Shown: positions 11,751 through 23,750 of the stretch, piece after piece
Numbering within the stretch: position 1 is the first letter of the stretch
Layout of the letters: each line of letters starts with the position of its first letter
Assembly: GCA_027625915.1 (NCBI GenBank)
Contig: JANTQA010000023.1
Coordinates: 12,400,001 to 12,464,000, forward strand
DNA from: Anaeramoeba flamelloides
Lineage: Eukaryota > Metamonada > Anaeramoebidae
Reading direction: 5' to 3'
Length of the DNA: 64,000 nucleotides
Notes under the pieces: model-generated
The model's input: the letters and a program-made list of their open reading frames with translations, nothing else
Database searches by the model: none
Told to the model about the DNA's origin: nothing
Translations under genes and position numbers: made by a program

Positions 11751-13050
11751 TATTTACTTGATTTGTTATCTTTCCATGAATTAAATTGATTGGAATAAAA
11801 ACTTTTTAATACTATTCAACATAAAGAAATTGATTTAAATATAAAACAAAGAGTAATAATCTGAAATACAAAAATAAATTGAAAAATCTGAAAATAAAAC
11901 TTATTTATTGTATTTAAAACCTTGAAATAAATTTTAGAGTCAGAATTTATTTAAATCTGTTTAAAACAAAATGGGCTCTATTTTGTCTGTGTGGTTTTCG
12001 GTTTGATTAAGTATCATCTTGATATAACACAATAGTTGTTAAATATTTTAAGAAAGGCCATCACTATCATATAGGCATAAGTAAACTTTTTTATGGTCAG
12101 ACTATCCAAGTTGTTAAGTACAAATTATTTGTGTTTAAAGGTTTTGAATCGATGTTCGAAGAAATAATTAATATTTTGGAAATTTCAAAATTGAAAACAT
12201 TTTTTTCGCATTTTTTTGATTTTTATCAATTTTTTTTTGATACAGCAATTCATTTATAATTTTTTTTTATTAAAAAATCGATAGTCACTTAATAAAAATT
12301 TGTTATTTAATTGTTATTGGAATAGTTGAAATGATTGTAGAAAAATCATCTTGTTTTCTTTTGGAATTTTATTTGGATCTTCAATTGAAGATCAAAAAGA
12401 ACATTGTTGTTTTTCTCAATTAGGTTTCTAAGAATTTGAGTATTTCATTTTTTATAAAAGTTTATAAGGATTGAATAGATTTACTTCATACAGATATCAA
12501 TTATTACTTGGGGTTTATTATTCTGCTTTTTATTTATTTGTTCTTTAAAAATCAATTATCAAAATAATTGATATTTGGAAAAAATAATTATCACTTTTGA
12601 TCGAAAAAAAGTATAATTTCTTTAAACACATAGATTTTTATCAAAAAATAAAATCTAAAAATAGAGACATCATGTTTACACTTGTATAACTCTTTTAAAA
12701 ATTTTGATAATGTTATAATTGTTTGTTTATTTTTTAATCTCAAAAAAAAAATAAAATAAAGCTCTTTTAAAAAAACTGTGGAAAAAAATTTTTTTATTAA
12801 AGATCTTTAAAAAAATCCATTGCAGTTTGTAGTCTAGATTATGGATACTTATTTAAAACTTTTTTACAACACTGATTTAAAAATGATGATAATAAAAAAA
12901 AAAACAATTAAAAAAAAAGGTAAAACAATCTAAAAAGTGAATTGTAATATAATAGTATTCAAACAATTCAACCCATTTTTATAAATTTTTGAAAAACGAA
13001 ACAAACAGAAAAAGAAAAAAAAATGCAGAAAAAAACAAAAATAGACAAAG
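11751..13050. other. AT-rich 3' flank of the kinase gene
   Basis: No supported feature. Low-complexity A/T with scattered TTGATATTTGG-type words. Confidence 0.5.
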
Positions 13051-14189
13051 TTATTCTGATAAAAAATGAACTATATTTTCTGTTTCTTCAATAAATTTCT
13101 TAGCCGAGCCAGTTTTCCAAATAAATTCTATTGACAGTTTAAAGTTTCTATCTTGTGTTTGTTTTAGCACGTCAAGTTGTTGTAAAACTTTTTTTTGAAT
13201 TTTTTCTTTTTCATCCATTATTGAGGTATTCTTTTTCTTTTTAATTTTTTTTTTATCGATCATATTGTCTGAAACATTTTCAATGATCGAATTTAAATCA
13301 TTTTGCATAATTTTAATTTTAATCGAAAACTTCCCATTTTCACCTTTTAAAGTCCAAAAATTGGGATGGTTCCAATTGTAATTACAAATAGTTAAAGCTG
13401 TTTGCAATTCTGTTATAACGGGCAAAAACTCGCCCGAGCTGACTGCAATGATTCTATTATTACAAACAAAAACTGGCAAATTTTCGTTTTGATGTAAAGT
13501 TTTCATTAAATCCTTTTTCACTTTTTTCAATTTTTTTTTCAATTCGTTATTTAATTTCCTTTGTTCCTTTTTGCTTACAGTTTCGTCAAACCATCGCTTG
13601 CTCCCAAAGCCAAACTCTTCTTGGGTGGGTGTTTGTGGGATCTGGAAAAATGAATTTTTTTTGTTTCTTCTATGGAACCGTGGTGTTCTTGAACTTATAC
13701 CAGTAAATTTCTTTTTACTTTGTTCTGTATTTTTGTCAACATTATCTTGATCTAACCCCATCATGTTTAATTCTTCTTCATTGAACTGATTTGTATTCGT
13801 TTTGCCATTTTTGGAATCTTTATTGCTTTTACCATTATCACCTTCCCGTTTATGATTATTATTAACACTAATACTGAGCCCACCAAAATTTGGGTTTTTT
13901 TTTGTGTTTTTTTCCTTTTTCGTTTTTAAATCCTTTTTTTTCCCATGATTATCATGATTGCTGTTGTTAAGATTTAAAGATAAGCTAGTGCCCTCTACTT
14001 TTTTTTTCTTTTTCTTTTTCTTTTTATTTGGTGAAAAATCTTTAACATTTAAATTAGATAACTTATTACCTTTCTTTGCCTTTTTAGAATCATTACTTTT
14101 CACTTCATTTTTTTTCTTCTTTTTCTTTATCTTTTTACTTTTGGATTTTTGATTATTGACGTTTATCGGATTTGAATTTTTTTTATCGC

Positions 14190-14223
<34 letters not shown>

Positions 14224-16346
14224 GTTACCTTTGTAACCAATTCCATTTCTATTGTCCCAGGATAATCGGCTTATTGGATTTGAACGAAGGCTTTTCGATC
14301 GAGTTTTATTAAATCTCTTATTTGACTTTGATTTCAATCCACTAAATCTATTTTGGACATTTGATTCATTTAACTCGTTTGTTTTTTTTGACTTTTTCGA
14401 TTTTTTTGGCTTTTTTGACTTTTTAGTTTTTGTTAATTTCTTTTCTTTTTTCTGTGTTTTCTTCGATTTTTTTGACTTTTTCATTTGTTTTAAATAATCT
14501 TCCTTACTAAAATCGCTATCGCTTTCAAAAGAATTAACCTCAGAAATGATTTCAGAATAATCAGTAGCATCTAAATCGTTTTGCTTTTCCGTTTTTTCAA
14601 CTAATTTTTGTAATTGTAAAATTATTTCTTTGTCATTTTTGGTAACTCTTGAATTATTCTCCTTCTGGGGTGATTTTTTATTTTTATTATTATTTGTAGA
14701 TGTTACTGAAATTTTTCTAGTTCTATTTAAAGAATTTCTTCTTCTTCGAGAGGGTAATTTTTTTTTTTTTGAATTGTTCTCTGATTTTTCTTCCTTGCCG
14801 TCGACTTGGTTTTGTGAGTTATATTTTTTAAAAGATGTATAAAAAATTTTCACAATATTAGAATCTTTGCTTTGTAATCTCTCAAGTATTTCAGTATTTT
14901 GAATCCATCCTAATTGCTCGATCTCCTCAACTATATCGTGATCAACCTTACTCGGGGAGATTGGCTTTTTGGCTATATCTTCATAATTGACCAGCGGGGA
15001 GGGCAAAATGTAATTTTTCGGCAATTCTGCTGTGAAAAATGGATGCTTTTTGATTTCCTTAATACCAATTCTTTCGACTGGATCCACATTTAATAGTTTG
15101 CTAATCAAATCCATTTCCATGTCATCAAGATATGGCGGGAAAGTGTATTTCCCCTTTTTAATTTTGTATAATAATTTTTGATATTTCTTTTCATCAAATG
15201 GTAAATACCCGCAGAGTAGTGCATACAAAATTACACCACACGCCCAAATGTCAGACTTTTTCCCATCATAACCTTTGCCTTTTAATACCTCCGGTGAAAT
15301 ATAATGTGGAGAGCCGCATGCAGTTTGAAGCAAATCTCCCGTTTCCATGATTTTGGCCATTCCAAAATCTGCTATCTTGATAGTATTATTTTGGCTCAAT
15401 AATAAATTTTCAGGTTTCAAATCCCTATGCGTAATTGAAAAGGAATGAATATGTTCAATAGCAGAAATAATCTGTCGAAAAAATACTCTTGCTTCATCAG
15501 ATGGCACCCTGCCGCGTTCAACTATATAATCAAATAATTCGCCTATTTATTTTTTTATTGAATTATATTTTTGTTATTAAATTATAGTTTTGTTTTTATG
15601 TATATTTTTGTTTTTAAAAACGGATTTATTTTTGTTTTTGTTTTTATTTTGGTTTTTAGTTTTATTTTTGTTTTTAGATTGATTTTTGTTTTTTGGTTTT
15701 GAAGTTTATTTTTATTTTAAGCTTATTTTTATTTTTGGTTTTATTTTAAGTTTATTTTTATTTGAAGTTCATTTTTATTTTTGGTTTTAGTTTTGTGTTT
15801 ATGTTTATTTGAAGTTCAAAGGAAATAAGGGTTATTTTTATCTTATTAAACTGTGATGTTAAAACATTATAAAGCGTGTTTTGCACTTTTCGATGTAGTG
15901 AAAGATCTTTTTTCTCAAATAATATATTTTTTTTTTAAAAAAAGAAAGACTGGTTGTTTGATTTTATTTAAAGAGAAGGAAACTTCCCATTTTTCCTTTA
16001 TGGGAAAATATAAAGAAAAATTGTTTTAAAACCGATGAAGGAAAAAGGGATACAAAAAAATAATTCAATTTAAAATTAAAAAATATTATAGAAATAAATT
16101 CAGAAAAAAGTGTTTTATCAAAAAAATTTTCGAAAAAGAAATTTATTTGATTAAGTTTTTTTTTGTTTGTTTTTATTTTAGTAAAATCTTTATAAATATA
16201 AACTCTTTTTCAGTCAAAGGGGCCCAGTTTTATTGATGAAATAGAACACATTCTATAAGTATAATCCAGTATTCTTCTCAAAATATATTTTCAATTTTTG
16301 GATCTGATCATTTTTTTTTATTTTAGTGAATTTTTTTTTGTTTTTT

Positions 16347-16380
<34 letters not shown>

Positions 16381-19300
16381 TTTTTTTGAAAAAAAAAAAA
16401 ATGTTTGAAAATTCCAAATTAACATTAAGAAAATTGAAGCTTTATAATTTCTTTTAAAATTCAGACAGTTATTCTTAAAAAATCCTATTTTCAGCAATTT
16501 TGTTTTTTCAAAGAAATTGAGAAATTTGCAGAAGACATTTCAATGAAAGGGTGCCAAATATTTTTTTTACATTTTTTATTTTTTTCGAAAATTTATAGTT
16601 TGTTTAGGTATCTCTTTTATGATTATCGAATCTAATATGAAGTTTATTTTTTCTCTTATTTCTAAACAATCGTAAGTCGGCTGATTTAAAAGTAAAAAAG
16701 TGAATATTTCATTTTTGGCTGGTACACTTTTGGTGAAATGGAGTTTTATATATATATATATATATCTGACACTGGAGTAAAATGATTTGTTTTCGTCTAT
16801 TTTTAAGGATGTTATCCAAATCCATCCAAAGTAAGTAGATGTTCATTATGAATAAATTTCCATTCAACTATTAAATTAGAATATAAAATAAAAATATTCA
16901 AAAATAAAGTTCTAACTGCGGTGTAATTCTATATTTAAAAACAACGTCAACATTAACAAAATAATTTTTTTTTTATTTCATTAAATAAGAAAGTTAATTG
17001 AGTCCGTGAAAATTATAATAGAGTATCTTAAGATTCAAAAAAATATAAAATAAAGCTAAATTTATTTTTTTTTTAAAAAATTAGAATCAAATGGTTTACT
17101 CTAAAAATACTATAAAGAAATATGTTGGATTTTGATTTTTTTAGAATAAGAATCAAATTGTTAACACTTTAAAAAAAAAATAAAAATTTAGGGTCATTCA
17201 AAAATGATGAAAAGAGCGGAACAAAAAATTAAATAGTAAAATTTATTGAAAGTTCACCAACAATTATTGATTTATCAAATGATTTGATACCATTAGCTAA
17301 ATGTATTTGAGTTTTTTTATTTAAAGGAACTAAACTAAACCTAAATCAACCATCGAAAAAATATTTTTAGATCAAATCTAACAGATAATGTAATTGAAAA
17401 AAAAAACAAAAACAAAACAGAAAAGTATAAAAAAATGATTAAATATTCCAAAAATCAAAATTATTTCCAATGTGTATGAAATTGTGGTATTTTGATTCTT
17501 TTAACTTTTTTAACTATGCAAAATATTTATTAAATATTTTATTATAGGTTTATTATTAAAGATTTAGTGTTAAAAATACTTGATCTGTTAAAGAGTAAAT
17601 TTTGAAGTGACTATATTCTTATCTTCTAATTCAAATAGTGTCTAAAATAGACACATTCATTTGAAGTATATTACACTTTATTTCGTTTTCTAAAATAAGG
17701 TTGGGTTGTACAAGAAATAAAAAAAAAATAAATAAAGAATTTAAAAATAGATTTAAAAAAAGTTTAGAGTTATTGTAATTGGGATGAATTTGTGTTCTAA
17801 GTGAACCAAAATAATTTGTATTTGAGATCATTTTTCCTTATTTTATGTTAAATCAACTATTTGGTTTATTTTTCTTGCATTTTTAAAATAAGATTAGATT
17901 TTCAAGGTTATTTGCTCATACAAACTACCAGAAATTACTAAAAGTGAGATTTATTCAAAATAAAAATTTTTTGGCAAATTTTTCTTTTTTTGGTTTGATC
18001 CAAAAATCCAAACCAAAAAAAGATTAGATCTTGTATTTTTTATACAATTTACCTTTTTAAGTTGTTTGGGTTCCTTTTGTTCCTTATGTTCCTTAGGTTC
18101 CTCCTCTTTTTGTTTTTTTAGGTATTTAGTGAGGGGGGGAAAGGAATTAAAAACCATTATAAGAATTGGTAGACTTGTTTCTGATTAGATCTTAAATAAA
18201 ACTTGTTTTGATGAGATCTAAAACGAATTGAACTGGGTTTATGCAACTGAATCCAACAAAATGTGATCTGAAATCAACCAACTTGAACCGAATTGGACTT
18301 TCCGTACAATCTGTCGAGTCGGTATCTTGTCCTGGGATTTTGCGAAAACAAGATTTGGGAAACTTGCAAAAAAAAAAATAAAAAAAAAGCAACTCAAAAG
18401 AAAAATTTCGAAAACTAAATCTTATTCTTAAAAAAACTCAGCACTTTATATATTCATATGTCACCCATCTTTAATGTTCTAAATTAAAACTTAATAAAGT
18501 AACCTATATCATTTGATCTATAGTTATTCGAATATTTAGATCTCTTTATTACAGTCAGTTTCACTTTTAAGACACAAACTTTCAACGAAATTTAAGGAAC
18601 AATAAAATTTTCAAATTAAAGAACAAAATTCGAATTCTAGTCTAATAATTTGTGGAAAAAAAAAATTCAAAAAAAATGCCTTAATTTGAGATTTTTCTTG
18701 TGCCTTAAATTTCCTTGAAAGTTTGTGTCTTAAGGGACTAGTCTATATTAATTTTTTTTAGGTAAATTTAATAGAGATTTAGATTTTTTTTTGCCAATTA
18801 CTTAGATTTGAAATCAAAGTGAAAAACTTATTAGTATAGTAATGAAATCTCGATAAATTACATTCATTAAATTTAGTTATTGTTTTTATAGAAATAAAAA
18901 ATTTTTTCATTTTTTTCACTTTTTTGAAAGTTGTTTTTTTTCAACTTTTTGCAAAAATACAAAAAATAAAAAAAAAATATGAGCAAGAAAGCAAAACCTT
19001 GTTATGTTTGTGGAAGACCGATAAAAAATAGTTTGAAAAATAAACCTGAAAAGGTTTTTTTGCATTTGCATGAAAAAACAGTTTGATTCGAAAAAAATAT
19101 GTAATATATGCTTTACTCTTAATAAAAGATTTTCTTTCTTTTCTTGTAACATTCTTTTTTTTTATGAATCTACTTTTTGAGTTTATATTCTTTTGTTTTT
19201 GTTGAATTTGAAGTTTTTTTAAGTGTTCCCAAATTATCATTCCAAAAGTTTTTGCCAGAGTCAAAAAAAAATCAAAGAAAAGAATAAGAACTATTTTTGA

Positions 19301-22164
19301 AAAAAGTAATTATTGATAAAACAAATTGAGTTCTTTATAGAGTCAAGTTAGATGAACAGAAGTGAAGGAGAAAATATTCACCAGTTTTAAATTATTTTTT
19401 CGTTTTTAAAAATGAGAATAAATATTATTTTTGAGAAAATAATTAAATCCAAAATTAATCAAAAAATTCTTATCCTTAAAGATATTTTTTTAAACAAAAT
19501 TTTTAAAAGTCACTTTTTTTGATAGAATTGAAAAATTTAAAAAAAACAAGAACTAAAAGTTCTAACATTGAAAAAACCTGTCTATTTTCAATTTTAAGCA
19601 TATTTCAAGATAAGGATTCCTTATTTAGTTATTGGTCAAAAAAAAAAAATTAATAGAGACTAGTCCCTTAAAAGTGGAACTGACTGTAAAGCAAATTATG
19701 GCGACGATCCAAAAAAATTCGACATAAAAGGAAACAACCACCAACCCACTCAACACTTGGGGTACAAAAAAACCTTTTCAATCAAGTTTTTACTTTATTA
19801 TTACAATTATTTTATTCTCGTTTATTACAGAAAACGAAATTGAGTTTAAAATACTTCTAATGACTGTAATTAAAGGGTTCTTTTGACTACTCTTTGAATT
19901 AGGTGTCACAAATTTAGTCACTTTAAAACTCTCTCTTTAACAGATTAAGAGCTCTTGAGCACTTAACCCTTACCAATAAATCCCACTCTCTTTCATTTCG
20001 TTGGAGAAGAAAACAGGAAATTAAAAAAATACCTCAAAATTGTTCAATTTCCAGAAAACTTCGCAATAATACAACCATATTTGAACTTGAAATCATCAAA
20101 AACTCTACTTAAGCTCAAATATTTCTCAAGTGTGTTATGTAGATACACATAGAAGTGGGAACCGGGAATAAAAAGCAAAATATACCCCTGCTGTAAAAAA
20201 AAAGTTGATGATGTAGACCACTTCATATGGAAATGTGAAAAATACGAAAAAAGCAGAAAATACTAGAAAAATGAGCTCAAAAAAGTCAAAGATTTTGACT
20301 TTAGTATCAATAACAGAGAGGATACTGATGAGCTGTTCAGAAAAATGAATACAAAAGAAATTTACTACTTCACAATAGAATATTTTCTGACTAATATGAA
20401 ACAGCACGCTATAAGAAAAAATGAATTAAAATATAAGTCCAAATAGCAAGCCATTCAACTCAACAGAACATATATCCTCTCAATACTACTATTATTTTTA
20501 TCTCTTAATTTTTTTTTTTTTTTTTTTCCACTCTTCATTTTTTATTCTTATTTTTTTTTTTATTCTCTCTTTGCCAGAAAACTAACCTGAGTTTAAAATA
20601 CTTCTAATGACTGTAATTAAAGGGTTCTTTTGACTACTCTTTGAATTAGGTGTCACAAATTTAGTCACTTTAAAACTCTCTCTTTAACAGATTAAGAGCT
20701 CTTGAGCACTTAACCCTTACCAATAAATCCCACTCTCTTTCATTTTTTGCTTTTCTTTCTCTTTTTCTTGTCTTTGTTCAGAAATAAATTTTTTTCTTTT
20801 CATTTTTTAAAGAAAAGATATCCTATTAATTATAATCTTGCCTAAATTATATCTAGGATAAAAAACTTTAAATACAAGTTTAGAGTTTCGTGAAGTGCCT
20901 AGATTTTCTTGAGGTTTTCTGTTTTATTTGTTAAGTGTTCTAGGTTTTTTTGTGGTTTTCTATTTGATTTCGAAAATCTATTGATTTTCGTTAGGTTTTT
21001 TTTACTTTTCGAAATAAACCGAAAATTTATTAAAAATTTCTGTTTATTTCGAAAAGTAAAAAAAACCGAGAACACTTTCTCAATTAATAGAAAACTCAAA
21101 AAAGCCTAACGAAAATCTATTGGTTTTCCAAATAAACAAAAAAAACCAAGAAAACCTAGCGGCGGTTTTTTTTAATTTCTAAAAGTAAAAAAAAAACAAC
21201 GGCAAACAGGAGGCAATTTTGTTGAATCACTTCTCTTCAATAATAAAAAAAAAAAAGATTAGATCTTTTTGACTGAAAATTAAGAGGGAAAAATGAACAA
21301 TGTTTAAATATTTTAATTGACTTCTCAAAAGTTGTTAAAGGAGGATTTGTCGATCGGATTTAATTGGCTCCTTGTGAAAATAGGTTCTCTATTAACTTTG
21401 GGGAAAAACAATAAATAAGAGTTATTCTCCCTTAAAAAAATTTTTTTTTCTTTGGTTTCAACTTTTGAAAAAGTTTGTTTGTTTCACAGCTCTTTATTTT
21501 CCAAACAGATACCAAATTTTGAGCAAACGTAAATAAAGACTTTTTTAATGTCTCTCATTTTACGGGTTTTTTTTTTTGTGGGTAAGAATTGACATGAAGA
21601 AACAAAAAAAGATAAAAAAAAAAAAAATTTAATAATTTTACCTTTTGGAAGATATTCAAGAACTAAAAATAAGTGTTTTTTTGTTTCGTAAACATCAAAA
21701 ATATGAATAACACTTGGGTGTTTTATTAATTTTTGAACCGATATCTCCCTCCTTATCCTTTCTAAATTTTTTGGCTTTGCTAACAGTTGTTTTTTTGAGA
21801 CAATTTTGATCGCCATTTTTTGACCAGTAAGTTTGTTCGTCGCTAATTTAACTATTACGCGTTATTTAGATCGGTTTAGTGTTCATTTGTTGGAAAAAAA
21901 AAAAAAAAGAAACAAGAAAGTTAAAAAAGAAACACAAAAAAGAATTACCTTTTGAATAGCTTCCTGTTCCAAGAGTTTTTCCTTTATTAAAAAAATTAGG
22001 TTTGTTTTGTTTTTTTGAAAATTTTTTGAAGAGGTGAAAATGGTCGAAAATAAATTAGTGATTGAATAAGAAGGTTTAAGAATTTGAAATTAAATTGGGT
22101 TGACGAGAAAAAAAAGACAACAACACAAACCAACTGTATAAGGGCCAATTGTTTGAAGAGACAT
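13051..22164 (-). CDS. BRSK/SAD-like Ser/Thr protein kinase (CAMKL), four exons
   Basis: Reconstructed as 922 residues. Exons: 22164-22131, 21981-21949, 21851-21642 and 15542-13051. Introns are 149, 97 and 6099 bp, all GT-AG, with phase kept (joins V|G-K-T-L, Y-S-K|V-K-L-A, L-P-K|G-E-L-F-D-Y). Visible kinase features: glycine loop GTGSYSKV (16-23), lysine MAIK (K38), HRDLKPEN (D133), DFG (D151), and a T-loop LQTACGSPHY whose Thr166 matches the LKB1-type activation site of AMPK-related kinases. GELFDYIVERGR and CGSPHYISPEV are typical of SNF1/BRSK. After the kinase domain comes a UBA-like segment (DHDIVEEIEQLGW), then a long Lys/Ser/Asn-rich linker with an eleven-Asp run, then a C-terminal region (about 770-922) recalling BRSK/KA1-type tails. 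BRSK-like is favoured over AMPK or MARK from the UBA wording. The last intron carries several transposons. Confidence 0.92.
16197..16750 (+). mobile_element. AAACTC...CAGTCAAA TIR family, copy in kinase intron
   Basis: AACTCTTTTTCAGTCAAAGG at the left and GGTGAAATGGAGTTTTATA at the right, with all internal family landmarks. The T-run at 16345-16378 is very long. Confidence 0.75.
17185..17420. repeat. Core of the ATTTGGACACA element family in kinase intron
   Basis: AAGAGCGGAACAAAAAATTA, CACCAACAATTATTGAT-ATCAAATGA and GATACCATTA match the cores at 53.3 and 62.6 kb. No terminal repeats are left here. A lone left terminus of the same family (CTAAACCCCAATTCAAAATT) is at 33021-33060. Confidence 0.5.
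18734..19667. mobile_element. TTAA-flanked TIR element (piggyBac-like non-autonomous), copy 1
   Basis: Begins GGGACTAGTCTATATTAAT and ends ATTAATAGAGACTAGTCCC, with TTAA on both sides as a four-base target duplication (18730-18733 and 19668-19671). TTAA targeting is the mark of piggyBac-type transposases. No transposase is visible inside. The host element closes perfectly around the insertion. A small zinc-finger-like reading frame at 18979-19086 is listed separately. Confidence 0.82.
18979..19086 (+). other. Micro-ORF with C-x2-C ... H-x-H pattern inside the TTAA element
   Basis: A 35-residue frame starts MSKKAKPCYVCGRPIKN and continues to FLHLHEKTV. CxxCG followed about 17 residues later by HxH looks like a small zinc-binding motif. 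It may be a leftover of a transposase N- or C-terminal zinc finger or chance. The opposite strand is also open over the same stretch. Confidence 0.3.
19841..20745 (+). mobile_element. Retroelement tail flanked by exact 158-bp direct repeats
   Basis: Segments 19841-19998 and 20588-20745 appear identical over 158 bp (start TGAGTTTAAAATACTTCTAA, end CACTCTCTTTCATTT). Between them, about 20165-20446 reads as a retrotransposon C-terminus: YPCCKKKVDDVDHFIWKC (CCHC zinc knuckle) then EKYEKSRKY and a helical tail. This tail resembles that at 54.9 kb, so a LINE origin is likely. The flanking repeats are unusual for a LINE and could be terminal repeats or a local duplication. The copy is broken and incomplete. 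Lies in the large kinase intron. Confidence 0.6.
20883..21210. repeat. Compound palindromic repeat, copy in kinase intron
   Basis: Same modules: CTAGATTTTCTTGAGGTTTT, GTTCTAGGTTTTTTTGTGG, hairpin GTTTTTTTTACTTTTCGAAA / TTTCGAAAAGTAAAAAAAAC, then the inverted outer arms ending CCTAGCGGCGGTTTTTT. Arms of the whole unit can fold back on each other. Confidence 0.75.
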
Positions 22165-22934
22165 GAACCAAGAGAATAAATAAAAAAAAATTAAGAAAAT
22201 GAAAGGAATTTTTCGCTGAATTTCAAACTGTATAAATAAAAGAAAAAATGAGGAATCAGGTGATTTTGTTTTTGGAGTTTTCTCTTTTAATTCTATTATT
22301 TTAGGTTGGTGTGGAATAAAGAAAATAGATATTTGCCGGTGATTTTGATACATTACTTTATTTTGTGACACAAAGGTCAAAATTGTAATTGTAATAAGAT
22401 TGTCGAAAATTTGATCATTTTAAGGGATAAGTAGCAAGAGTAAGAAAGTCATTTAAGAAATGCAATTGAAAGGCAACGTATGGTAAATTTTAAGATTGGT
22501 TTTAATCAGAGATTGTTTTACTATTTTTCTTTTACAAAGAAGTAAACTAATTTAAAAAAATCTTTGTTAATCATATGTTTAAGGGTGTAATATTTCGAAC
22601 ATATCCCAGTTCTCTGATTCAATTCGATTTCACATCATTTTAAATTCGTTGGAAAGAACAATAATAGTTTACAATTTCAAAAGTGGAATTAGGTATTATC
22701 AAAAAGTATGAACAAAATGTTATAAATATAATTTAGCGAAGGGTTTTGTAAAGGAGCGACTGGGTGTATGTAGAACAATTTACCCCTTTTTGTTTTGAAA
22801 TTTACAGAAAAGCAACTATTTTAATTAGACTTAAAGTTCTGGTTTGAAGGTAAATTTTTGAAATCTCGAATTAAAATCATAAGTTTTGTCAGGTAGGGTG
22901 GATAAATAAAGTTTGCCTTTGTCTATAATGGTGC

Positions 22935-23161
22935 TACTATTAATTGAAAAATAAATCGGACAAAATTTTCATTTATCTTTCCAAAATTAAATTATGATTT
23001 CAAAAATCCTTTGAATACAGAATTTTGATAGTCCCGATCCTCTAACCACGTTAAACACGTTATATGGTTGAAAAATAATTCGATTTTCAAAGATTATTTC
23101 AAAGATTTTTTTTGGAACGATGAATGAAAATTTTGTCCGATTTATTTTACAATTAACAGTA
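22935..23161. mobile_element. Hairpin MITE, TACTRTTAATTG family, copy 1
   Basis: Inverted arms of about 55 bp: TACTATTAATTGAAAAATAA, ATCGGACAAAATTTTCATT at the left and the complement ending TTTACAATTAACAGTA at the right. A hairpin of about 230 bp, no gene. Confidence 0.75.
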
Positions 23162-23750
23162 TTTGAAAAATTTTTTAAAATGGTTTTGAGAGCTTTATAA
23201 GGATTCTTTATTACATTTTTTGAAAAAAACAATTTTTATTCAGAGTTGTTTGATATTTCTTTAAAATTTTTTTAAATTATTGAATTTGGAATTTTTTGAA
23301 GATTTTTGCCTTTTAAGGTTCAAGTCCTTTACCCTGGATTTGCCCCATATTCAAGGAGTGACTTGAAACCAAAAAAATTATTGTGAAAATGCTCTACTTT
23401 TGATTGGAAAATTCAAATAAATAAAAAAAAATCTCTTTGTATCTTTTACAAAAAATTCAATTTTAACAAAAAAAGTTTATTAGATGAAATATTCAAATAA
23501 CAAAAAAAAAAATTCAAAAGAGCCCAAAGTGCAAAAAATTCAATTAAAAAAAAAAAAGTGGTATAAGCATTCTCAAATTCAAAAAGAATCAATCAAATAT
23601 AGTATAAACGAATCCTTACTTCCAAAAAAGCAAAATTTAAAAAAAAAACAAATTCATCTTTGCTTTTTAATAAATTTCAAGAAAGTTAAATTTCTTCAAT
23701 TGAAAACAAATAGTTTTCTAAAAAGTTACAATCAATTTAATTCGATTTAA

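Larger units (their letters stand above)
18552..19686. mobile_element. TA-hairpin MITE split by a TTAA element
   Basis: The left part (18552-18733) carries the family start CAGTCAGTTTCAC and most of both arms. The missing right tip, AAAAGTGGAACTGACTG followed by TA, lies at 19670-19686. The 934 bp between are a separate element that entered the right arm at a TTAA. The outer element lies in the large kinase intron. Confidence 0.85.

Noticed and set aside
13958-14842. Three plus-strand frames opposite the kinase
   Set aside because: Antisense shadows of the Lys/Ser-rich linker.
18192-18392. GC-richer minus-strand frame in the kinase intron
   Set aside because: Some balanced residues (GQDTDSTDCTESPI) but no start, splice partner or family. 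Could be an element crumb; not strong enough to call.
22987-23232. 81-residue minus-strand frame
   Set aside because: Reads across the arms and loop of a hairpin MITE.
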